A stretch of 6,005 bases of DNA from positions 1 through 6,005 of the forward strand of contig PASM01000032.1 of the NCBI GenBank assembly GCA_002711965.1, written 5' to 3'. Source of the DNA: Chloroflexota bacterium. Lineage in GTDB: Bacteria > Chloroflexota > Dehalococcoidia > UBA1151 > TMED-70. Numbering within the stretch: position 1 is the first letter of the stretch; every line of letters starts with the position of its first letter. The notes under the pieces are model-generated. The model worked only from the letters and a program-made list of their open reading frames with translations. It was not told the DNA's origin and made no database searches. A program made the translations under genes and the position numbers. Shown here one piece after another: positions 1-6,005 of the stretch.

Positions 1-2
1 AT

Positions 3-479
3 TTTGAAGTTACGGGTGGATTTACGGGAAGTGCTGCAATTCCAGATATTATTAATGGATCAAATCTTAATACAACTGCTGGTGTTTCAACCTTTAGTCA
101 TATTAGTGTAGGACATGTTGTAGGAGTATCTACTATTGCTATTGGAACTGCTTTTGAAAATGTAGTTGCTGATATTGATGCACAGTTAAGTACAGCATTA
201 GTTAATAAAGTTGGTATTGGAACAACTGCAATTAGTGGTAAATTGCATGTAGAGGGTAATGCTTCTATTAAAAATCTAGGTATCGGAACTCACACTCCAA
301 GATGTGCTGTTGATTTCCAAGATGCTGGTAGTGGAGGAGCAACAAGTTATATGCGTCCACCAAAAGTTACAACTACAATAAGAGATACTTTACCAACTGT
401 CGCAGGTGCGTTCATTTATAACGAAACAACTAATAAGTTGCAAGTTTATAATGGAAGCAGTTGGGTTGATTTACACTAA
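3..479 (+). CDS. C-terminal part of a phage tail-fibre-like structural protein (5' end outside window)
   Basis: This frame is open from the window edge to TAA 477-479 and gives 158 residues, so the N-terminus is missing. Likely role: a virion fibre or other structural protein acting at the particle surface. The visible part is rich in Gly, Thr, Ser and Val and has spaced short motifs: GVSTFSHISVG, VGVSTIAIGT (120-149), VGIGTT (210-227) and LGIGTHTP (276-299). The last two are 22 residues apart, and each is followed by a hydrophobic 'KLHV' or 'CAVDF' strand. This pattern is familiar from fibrous beta-structured structural proteins of marine T4-like phages. The C-terminus, YNETTNKLQVYNGSSWVDL (from 417), is a common ending of phage fibre and structural proteins. 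No S74-type self-cleaving chaperone follows; the protein simply stops. An internal ATG at 357 and TTG/ATG codons near 243 are not credible starts, because conserved-looking sequence continues upstream. The gene lies 13 bases before the protease gene, suggesting one operon. The structural role is fairly secure; the exact fibre type is not determinable. Confidence 0.8.
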   Translation, partial: FEVTGGFTGSAAIPDIINGSNLNTTAGVSTFSHISVGHVVGVSTIAIGTAFENVVADIDAQLSTALVNKVGIGTTAISGKLHVEGNASIKNLGIGTHTPRCAVDFQDAGSGGATSYMRPPKVTTTIRDTLPTVAGAFIYNETTNKLQVYNGSSWVDLH

Positions 480-483
480 GGAG
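478..483 (+). promoter_or_regulatory. Shine-Dalgarno site of the protease gene, overlapping the upstream stop codon
   Basis: AAGGAG begins with the last two bases of the upstream TAA stop and lies 9 bases before ATG 493, an ideal distance. A TAG at 490-492 sits in frame directly before the ATG, so the protease frame cannot begin further upstream. Together these fix the start at 493. The layout suggests that ribosomes ending the fibre gene can reinitiate on the protease gene (inference). Confidence 0.85.
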
Positions 484-492
484 TACTTATAG

Positions 493-3400
493 ATGTCAAT
501 TGGATTTTCAACTTATTTGCTCTCTGAAGAAGAGCTAAAACTTGGTGAAGAGTTCGGTAAGGCATATTGGAGTGGGAATCATAAATTTGGTGTAATTAAT
601 AATTCAGCACCTGATGAAATAAAAAACTATCAAATTAAAGCAAAAGATGGTAAGTGCTGGAAAAAAGTACATTTAGAATTGATGGGTAGTGGTTCTCATA
701 CTTCTAGTGTACCAATTAGGCAAATTTCATGTAAGAATGAGAGAGCTCATAGTGAAACTACAGGTTGTTATGAATTAACTAAAACAGAAGCAGATACTCT
801 AAAAAGTCATCCTGATATTGAATGGGTTCAGTTAGATCCTGAGTTTCATGAAGAAGCTAGAATACCTGTTGAAGTGCATTCAATTAATAGATTTGGTAAG
901 AATGTAAAAAATTATAGGAATTTAAGTAAAGAAAATAATACTCCATCTACACCAACTGAGGTTGCAAATTCTTTAATTGCTGTCTCTGGTTCTCCTAATT
1001 GGATAAAAGTATCAGATAGTCATCCAAATACTCCTGCAATGAATTATTGGGGTGTAATTTGTCAAGATTTGAAGGATTATGCTGTATATCCATCTGCTCC
1101 TGCAAATGCTAATGATCAAGATCCTTTAAGAGAATCTATACAAACGGTTTCAAATGCTGTTACTTGCTCATCTGCAGGTCATTATCAATTACAAGTGTGG
1201 GCTGATGGTGAATGGGCAGGTTGTATGGTTGAAAATGTTGCAACTGGATTTAAATTAGAAAATAATGATAGTAAATTTAGAACTCTAGATTTAGATGAGA
1301 GAGGTAGAGGGCATTTTCATGAGATTATAAATCTTGGATACCTATCAGCGTCTACACAATTGCAGATAACATGTAAAGTAAGAAATGGTACTTCTACTGA
1401 TCCAAATAAAAGAAATTGGGCTAATAATCCTGGTGGAATTGGTTGGAAACTACTTCATTTAGGATTTGTAACTACAGAACTTCAAGGTGGTGCATTTCCT
1501 TCTCAACCATTAACTCATGCTTTTCCTAGTGGTACATCTGCTTCAATTCCTAGTTCTGAAGATAATAGAACCAATTATGGTCCATTAAGAATGTCTACGG
1601 CTGGTACTAATCCTTGGTCTTCAGATGCAAATGCTATAGTAAACAGTGATGTTACATATGATAATGATGGAACTGATATTGATTTAATTATTGTTGATAC
1701 TGGTACTTGGACTGGTCATCCAGAATTTTGTACTAATGATAAAGATCCCCAAAACTTCATTCCAGGTAATGTTTTATCTAGATCTGGAAAATCTGGTGTT
1801 TTAGATTTAGCGTTGGATGCTCCATATTATCTTGATCCTGAATGGTTTGATGCAGATCCTTCTAGTAGGCTAATAACTAGATGGGATGGAACAATAGTCC
1901 CAGATGAAACTACTGCAAGAAATTGGTGGTATAGTTCAGTGCTTAGATCATCTACTTTTAATGCTGTCAGTACAGCTGCAGGTACTGGTGCGTTTAGTAT
2001 AACTATTCCATCAAATTATACAAGAGCAAATAATTGTGGAACTGATACTACACTTCCTACTGTGAATGATCATGGAACTAAGTGTGGTGGTGTTGCATAT
2101 GGTAAGAATTTTGGAAAAGCGTTCAATTGTAATAAATGGGCAATATGTGCTATTGATATGTCCACCAAAGTGCCTACAGAAAGTGGTTGGACGATGCAAA
2201 AAATATTTCATAAGACTAAACCAAATAATCCTAAGTTTAGTGGAAATTCTATAAAAAATCCAACTGTTTCTAGTAATAGTTGGGGATATGGTAGTGCTTA
2301 TGTTGGATTTTTTGTATCTGGAATGGAAAGAGTTAAGTATAATTATCAAGGAACAGAGGCATCATTTCCAAATAGACCTACTACGGATGTTTATGGAAAT
2401 AGTTATAGTCAATATCCAGATGGACCTGGAAGTGGGTTTGATTACAATTCTTATTCAAATCCTTGGGTTACTAATCTACCAGCATTTATTAGAACCTCTA
2501 GTAGAAATGCACTTGTATCAACTGGATTTTATGCTTTTGGATATTATTGGAGAATGTCTCCACATCTTAGAGCAGAGAATACTGAGGAGCCCCGTGAAGG
2601 ATTTGCAGCAGAATATAATGCTGCATTAGAATCTGTTAATAGTGGAATTCATTTTTGTAATTCTGCAGGAAATGATCAGAATTATTTTGTAACTAAAGAT
2701 GATCCTAATTATGATAATTGGATAGCAAGACTTGATTCTGATGGAACAACTGAGAAAGGTGTAGCAGGTGATGAATCAAGTCATCACAGAGTATATCCCA
2801 ATCGTTCAAGTTATCCATCACAACTTGCATATGACGCAACTGGATTAAACACTATCTTATCTGTAGGTGCAATGGATGATAGATATAATTCAAATTATCC
2901 ATTTAGTGATCATAGTGCAGATCCAAAAAATGATAGTGGAACTGTAGATTCTAATTTTACAGGTGATAAGTTAGAATCTATGGCGATGGGAGGTCCAAGA
3001 GGAAATCCTTCAACTTTAGATTTTGGAGGTACTGTTAATTATGAAGATTATCCATTTTGGAAAGATAGATTTAGTGGATGGTATTTTGGTCGTAAAATGA
3101 CTGATGGTGGATTTTATAGTTGTAAAGGATCTGCTGTAGACTTTTTTGCACCTGCTGATGGTATGTTATCAGCTTGTGGGAGTTCAAATTCAATTGTCTC
3201 CAATGATAACAGGTATGTTACTAGAAATGATGATATTCCTGCAAGTTGGAGCTCTTCATCTCAAGCATATCTTGATGGTTGGTTTGATGGTACTTCTTCT
3301 GCTTGCCCAGCTCTTGCTGGTACTATTGCATGTGTTCTACAACAAAATAGGCACACATCACCAGTTCATCTTAAATCATATTTAAAGTCTAATACTCCAG

Positions 3401-6005
3401 ATGCAACTAGTTTCTTTAATGGATATAAACCATCTAGTAGTAATCCAAATGATCCATTATGGTTACTTGGAAATTCTAATATGGGTGATCCTATTAAAGT
3501 AATTAAAGAGGTAACTACACATATAAACACTCCCAATCCTTGTTATACAGTAGATAGTGGAATTGATGCAACTAGAAATTTAAATGAAAGATTTACTATA
3601 ACTTCAGAATCTGGTGTTACTATGATGATTAGGGGTATTAGGGAATTTTCAGCATCAGATGTTAGTGTTCCTGTTTCTCTAAGGGTTGTTGGTGGTGCTG
3701 ATGCTGGTGCTAGATATTATCCAGTTTATCCTACTAACGATATGACCTCAGCTGAGCGTGGTAATATCAAGTTTAGGATTAAATCGGGATCAAATGATCA
3801 AATTCTTGAAGTTTCTAATGATGGTGGATCTACTTATACTTACTTTAGTATAAGAGTTGTCAATGGTAACTTTGTTATTTCTAGGCAAGGTTTAGTATAT
3901 TATTATTTAAATGTTGCTGATGATGTTACTTTACCTGAAGATACAACTCCAACTTATATTCTAACTACTAATTTATTGACTGTTAATGAAGGTTCACAAC
4001 TTATTACTACTGTTCAAACCACTTATGTTGCTGAGAATACTACTTTATATTGGAGTTTATCTGGAACTGGTATAACTTCTGGTGATTTTTCATCAGGTTC
4101 TCTAACTGGACAGGTATCTATTGCTGCTAATGGAAATGCTGTTTTCAATCATACTCTTGCTAATGATTTAAGTACAGAGGGAACAGAGACTATTAATATT
4201 AAGTTATTTACAGATGCTTCTAGAAATACTCAGGTTGCCACAGCCAATGTTAATATTAATGATACATCTAAAGGTGCAACTTATTCAATAGCACCTGATG
4301 AATTAAGTATTAATGAAGGAGAAACTGTCAGATATACACTTACAACAACTAATGTTGCTAATGGAACAGTCTTATATACAGATTTAACTGGTATATCTGC
4401 CAATGACCTTTCATCTGGTCAACTACAATCATCTTGGTCTGTATTTGATAATACATTCTTTAGTGATTATACTCTAGCAGAAGATTCTACGACAGAAGGA
4501 AATGAAGTAATTACTTTCAAAGTATATACTGATTCTGCTAGAACAAATGAAGTAGCATCAAATAGTAGTCTTACTGTTGTTGATACATCTGTGGAGAGCT
4601 CTCCATCATATAGTTTGAGTTGCACACCAACAGGTTCTGTTAATGAGGGTTCTAATATAGTAGCCACTGTTGCTACAACTAATGTTACTACAGGAACTGT
4701 TCTTTATTGGGAAATATCTGGAACTAATATAACAGGTGCTGATTTCACTACATCATTAACTGGATCATCATCAGTTAATAGTTCTGGTAATGCAGTTTGG
4801 ACAAATACATTAGCGAATGATGTAACTACTGAAGGAGATGAGACATTTAATCTAAAAGTATATACGGATTCAGGTAGAACAAATCAGGTTGCTAGTACTT
4901 GGACACAGGTTATAAAGGATACTTCATTAGGTATTACTTATGGAATAGCAGCAGCAAAGACTTCTTACAATGAAGGTGAGACTATGTATGCTGCTGTCTC
5001 TACTACTAATGCTTCAGTAGGATCTACTCTTTATTGGAAGATAGATCCAATATCTAATACTTTAAATGCCAGTGATTTTAGTGGTGGATTAGAAGGGTCA
5101 GGAACTCTTGATAGTAATGGGCAATTTACTTTCACTCGTGTAATATCTAACGATACTACCACAGAAGGAAATGAGACATTTACATTAAAATTATACACAG
5201 ATTCTTCAAGATCAAATTTAGTTGCAACTTCTTCTACAATTACTATTGTTGATACTTCTGTAGATGCTCCTACTTATACTATATCTGCTTCACCTACCAG
5301 TGTTAATGAAGGTTCTAGTTTTACAACTACAGTTACGACAACTAATGTTCCAGAAAATACAACTTTATATTGGGCATTAAGTGGATCTAATGTTGATGCT
5401 TCTGATTTCTCTTCAGGTTCATTGACTGGATCTGGAACTATAACGAGTAATTCATTTAATTTCTCACATACACTTGATGAAGATGTTACTACTGAAGGAG
5501 CAGAGACTGTTAATATCAAATTATATTCAGATTCTGGAAGAACAGTTCAAGTAGGATCTACTGTAGATGTTACTATTAATGATACATCACAAACTCCTGC
5601 AGTTCCCTCATATTCTATTACACCATCTAAGACTTCTATTAATGAAGGAGAAACCCTTACAACCACAGTTACTACAAGTAATGTTTCTCAAGGAACTACT
5701 TTATATTGGACTTTAGATCAACATACTGGAAATGTAACTGTTTCTGATTTTTCTTCAGGTTCTTGGACTGGTGATGATACTATATCAAATAATACTATTA
5801 CTTTCTCTCATACTATTGCTGCTGACGCAACAACAGAAGGAGAAGAAAAATTTGCAATTAAATTATATACTGATTCTGGTCTTTCTAATAATGTAGCAAA
5901 TACACCTACAATCACAATTAATGATACATCTCAACCATCAGGATCACCCACATATGTGCTTTCAGCAAATACTAATCCAATAGATGAAGGTTCATCACTT
6001 ATAAT
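493..6005 (+). CDS. Giant modular subtilisin-like (S8) serine protease with Calx-beta-like repeats, probable phage virion protein (3' end outside window)
   Basis: One uninterrupted frame gives 1837 complete codons and is still open at the window edge. It should be a serine endopeptidase of the subtilase family. The full catalytic set is present: Asp402 in IIVDTG-HPEF, His527 in NDHGTKCGG, oxyanion Asn727 in NSAGND, and Ser935 in DGTSSACPALAG. Supporting subtilase landmarks are NSWG (595-598), LSVGAMDD (789-796) and VDFFAP (882-887). Domain order: N-terminal region 1-72, I9-propeptide-like 73-122, PA14/jelly-roll-like 157-335, catalytic about 377-998, unknown beta-rich spacer about 1000-1152, Calx-beta-like array from 1153. 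The N-terminus (MSIGFSTYLLSEEELKLGEE) is polar, with no signal peptide, and no membrane segment is seen anywhere, which fits a cytoplasmically made virion component better than a secreted bacterial protease. Its place directly after a fibre-like gene supports this. Protease identity is strong; virion location is inference. The main alternative is a bacterial repeat-bearing exoprotease, disfavoured by the missing signal peptide. Confidence 0.9.
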   Translation, partial: MSIGFSTYLLSEEELKLGEEFGKAYWSGNHKFGVINNSAPDEIKNYQIKAKDGKCWKKVHLELMGSGSHTSSVPIRQISCKNERAHSETTGCYELTKTEADTLKSHPDIEWVQLDPEFHEEARIPVEVHSINRFGKNVKNYRNLSKENNTPSTPTEVANSLIAVSGSPNWIKVSDSHPNTPAMNYWGVICQDLKDYAVYPSAPANANDQDPLRESIQTVSNAVTCSSAGHYQLQVWADGEWAGCMVENVATGFKLENNDSKFRTLDLDERGRGHFHEIINLGYLSASTQLQITCKVRNGTSTDPNKRNWANNPGGIGWKLLHLGFVTTELQGGAFPSQPLTHAFPSGTSASIPSSEDNRTNYGPLRMSTAGTNPWSSDANAIVNSDVTYDNDGTDIDLIIVDTGTWTGHPEFCTNDKDPQNFIPGNVLSRSGKSGVLDLALDAPYYLDPEWFDADPSSRLITRWDGTIVPDETTARNWWYSSVLRSSTFNAVSTAAGTGAFSITIPSNYTRANNCGTDTTLPTVNDHGTKCGGVAYGKNFGKAFNCNKWAICAIDMSTKVPTESGWTMQKIFHKTKPNNPKFSGNSIKNPTVSSNSWGYGSAYVGFFVSGMERVKYNYQGTEASFPNRPTTDVYGNSYSQYPDGPGSGFDYNSYSNPWVTNLPAFIRTSSRNALVSTGFYAFGYYWRMSPHLRAENTEEPREGFAAEYNAALESVNSGIHFCNSAGNDQNYFVTKDDPNYDNWIARLDSDGTTEKGVAGDESSHHRVYPNRSSYPSQLAYDATGLNTILSVGAMDDRYNSNYPFSDHSADPKNDSGTVDSNFTGDKLESMAMGGPRGNPSTLDFGGTVNYEDYPFWKDRFSGWYFGRKMTDGGFYSCKGSAVDFFAPADGMLSACGSSNSIVSNDNRYVTRNDDIPASWSSSSQAYLDGWFDGTSSACPALAGTIACVLQQNRHTSPVHLKSYLKSNTPDATSFFNGYKPSSSNPNDPLWLLGNSNMGDPIKVIKEVTTHINTPNPCYTVDSGIDATRNLNERFTITSESGVTMMIRGIREFSASDVSVPVSLRVVGGADAGARYYPVYPTNDMTSAERGNIKFRIKSGSNDQILEVSNDGGSTYTYFSIRVVNGNFVISRQGLVYYYLNVADDVTLPEDTTPTYILTTNLLTVNEGSQLITTVQTTYVAENTTLYWSLSGTGITSGDFSSGSLTGQVSIAANGNAVFNHTLANDLSTEGTETINIKLFTDASRNTQVATANVNINDTSKGATYSIAPDELSINEGETVRYTLTTTNVANGTVLYTDLTGISANDLSSGQLQSSWSVFDNTFFSDYTLAEDSTTEGNEVITFKVYTDSARTNEVASNSSLTVVDTSVESSPSYSLSCTPTGSVNEGSNIVATVATTNVTTGTVLYWEISGTNITGADFTTSLTGSSSVNSSGNAVWTNTLANDVTTEGDETFNLKVYTDSGRTNQVASTWTQVIKDTSLGITYGIAAAKTSYNEGETMYAAVSTTNASVGSTLYWKIDPISNTLNASDFSGGLEGSGTLDSNGQFTFTRVISNDTTTEGNETFTLKLYTDSSRSNLVATSSTITIVDTSVDAPTYTISASPTSVNEGSSFTTTVTTTNVPENTTLYWALSGSNVDASDFSSGSLTGSGTITSNSFNFSHTLDEDVTTEGAETVNIKLYSDSGRTVQVGSTVDVTINDTSQTPAVPSYSITPSKTSINEGETLTTTVTTSNVSQGTTLYWTLDQHTGNVTVSDFSSGSWTGDDTISNNTITFSHTIAADATTEGEEKFAIKLYTDSGLSNNVANTPTITINDTSQPSGSPTYVLSANTNPIDEGSSLI
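709..858 (+). other. I9-like propeptide segment of the protease (residues ~73-122)
   Basis: The stretch YELTKTEADTLKSHPDIEW followed by VQLDP (residues 93-116) has the pattern of the C-terminal half of subtilase propeptides (inhibitor I9 family): a strand, a helix containing 'xxEAxxLKSHP', then a 'VxxVxxDP' strand. I9 domains help the protease fold, inhibit it, and are usually cut off by the enzyme itself. Here only the second half is recognisable; residues 45-85 may form the diverged first half. The assignment rests on pattern resemblance, so it is moderate. Confidence 0.55.
961..1497 (+). other. PA14/jelly-roll-like beta domain lying between propeptide and catalytic domain (residues ~157-335)
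   Basis: This section has the alternating strands of a beta-sandwich. Landmarks are MNYWGVICQ (183-191), GHYQLQVWADGEWAGCMVEN (229-248), a central strand pair around LQITCKV (290-296), and NPGGIGWKL (312-320). The order 'MNxxxV... GxYxLxVxADxxxxxxV... NPGGxxW' is recurrent in marine phage structural proteins and resembles PA14-type or lectin-like carbohydrate-binding modules. Carbohydrate binding is inference. Its place between propeptide and protease core is unusual, since accessory domains normally follow the catalytic domain. Confidence 0.45.
1621..3486 (+). other. Subtilase (peptidase S8) catalytic domain with large insertions (residues ~377-998)
   Basis: Asp402 (codon 1696-1698), His527 (2071-2073), Asn727 (2671-2673) and Ser935 (3295-3297) occur in the D-H-N-S order of subtilisins, each in a good family motif. 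The core is far longer than usual: Asp-His, His-Asn and Asn-Ser spacings are 125, 200 and 208 residues, against 32, 91 and 66 in subtilisin BPN'. The extra sequence appears as aromatic-rich blocks at about 413-515, 605-705 and 809-876, probably surface loops or small subdomains around the cleft. All catalytic residues are intact, so the enzyme is predicted active. Specificity cannot be read from the sequence. Confidence 0.9.
3487..3948 (+). other. Unrecognised beta-rich spacer between protease and repeats (residues ~999-1152)
   Basis: No family was recognised. The segment contains two likely strand-rich parts: FTITSESGVTMMIRGIREFS through VSVPVSLRVVGG (about 1034-1067), and IKFRIKSGSNDQILEVSNDG to SRQGLVYYYLNV (about 1092-1140). 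It ends in an acidic, proline-containing linker (DDVTLPEDTTP) leading into the first repeat. It could join the protease to the stalk or be a divergent first beta-sandwich, but it lacks the VNEG, TEGxE and NDTS signatures of the repeats that follow. Confidence 0.4.
3949..6005 (+). repeat. Tandem Calx-beta-like domain array, six complete units plus a truncated seventh
   Basis: Units: R1 3949-4275 (109 residues), R2 4276-4602 (109), R3 4603-4932 (110), R4 4933-5268 (112), R5 5269-5604 (112), R6 5605-5946 (114), R7 from 5947, cut by the window edge. Each unit runs: aromatic start (usually PTY), 'xVNEGS', 'TTNVxxxTTLYWxLSG', 'DFSSGSLTG', 'HTLAxDxTTEGxE', 'KLYTDSxRTNQVA', then a last strand ending 'INDTS'. 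This matches the Calx-beta plan (xVxEG, DY, ExxEGDExFxxxL, xTIxDxD), a beta-sandwich known in cell-surface and adhesion proteins, sometimes binding calcium. The acidic residues in NEG, TEGxE and NDT are the candidate ligands. The repeats are clear as protein but diverged as DNA, so this is not a recent duplication. Likely role: stalk or adhesive arm (inference). Confidence 0.8.

Noticed and set aside
412..456. TATAA-like words near the end of the fibre gene as a possible T4-type late promoter
   Set aside because: Neither matches the TATAAATA late motif well, and such words are expected by chance in A/T-rich coding sequence.
493..560. Possible signal peptide or membrane anchor at the start of the protease
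   Set aside because: The first 20 residues contain several acidic residues and no continuous hydrophobic core or basic N-region; only the short stretch IGFSTYLL is apolar.
2011..2349. Open reading frame of 112 codons on the minus strand
   Set aside because: It lies antisense to the protease core, has a low-complexity Ile/Ser/Thr-rich translation with no motif and no ribosome site context, and the plus frame carries clear conserved motifs here.
2066..2629. Short plus-strand frames within the protease gene (2066-2254 and 2288-2629; also 3146-3385)
   Set aside because: They are out-of-frame shadows with Leu/Ile/Met-rich translations that overlap the region encoding the active-site motifs.
4467..4667. 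Minus-strand open frame opposite repeats 2-3
   Set aside because: It is an antisense by-product of the Thr/Ser/Val-rich repeat coding; a similar frame appears opposite repeat 5 (5274-5519) for the same reason.
3949..6005. Regular repeat spacing considered as a CRISPR array or non-coding satellite
   Set aside because: The period is about 330 bases, the frame stays open throughout, and similarity is at protein level in a known domain pattern.
3949..6005. Bacterial cell-surface adhesin or secreted exoprotease as the source of the repeat protein
   Set aside because: It is possible in principle because Calx-beta arrays occur there, but there is no signal peptide and the upstream gene is of phage structural type; kept only as an alternative.

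Overview
The window looks like part of the structural (tail or fibre) module of a marine tailed phage, most likely a T4-like myovirus of marine cyanobacteria or of another low-GC marine bacterium. Three things point there: the A/T-rich composition (about one third G+C by eye, with strong use of TTA Leu, AGA Arg and GGT/GGA Gly codons); a fibre-type upstream protein with VGIGTT/LGIGTHTP motifs and a YNxTTNKLQVYNGSSWVDL ending; and a giant multidomain protein with no signal peptide directly behind it. The host assignment is inference. No host-type gene, RNA gene or integration gene is visible.

Layout: bases 3-479 hold the C-terminal 158 residues of a fibre-like structural protein. Its stop codon overlaps a Shine-Dalgarno sequence (AAGGAG, 478-483). 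A second reading frame starts at ATG 493 and stays open to the end of the window (1837 complete codons, no stop reached), so over 90% of the window is one gene.

That gene encodes a modular subtilisin-like (S8 family) serine protease. In order it has a short N-terminal region, a segment like the end of an I9 propeptide (residues about 73-122), a jelly-roll/PA14-like beta domain ending in an NPGGIGW motif (about 157-335), and a greatly expanded subtilase domain (about 377-998) with Asp402, His527, oxyanion Asn727 and Ser935 all present. Then come an unrecognised beta-rich spacer (about 1000-1152) and an array of at least six complete Calx-beta-like repeats of 109-114 residues plus the start of a seventh, cut by the window edge.

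Working model (inference): the two genes are co-transcribed and translated one after the other as virion components. The protease would be mounted on the particle, with the Calx-beta array as a stalk or adhesive element and the PA14-like domain as a possible glycan binder. Its target could be a host surface protein or another virion protein; the sequence does not decide between them. No CRISPR, mobile element, tRNA, terminator or recognisable promoter was found.
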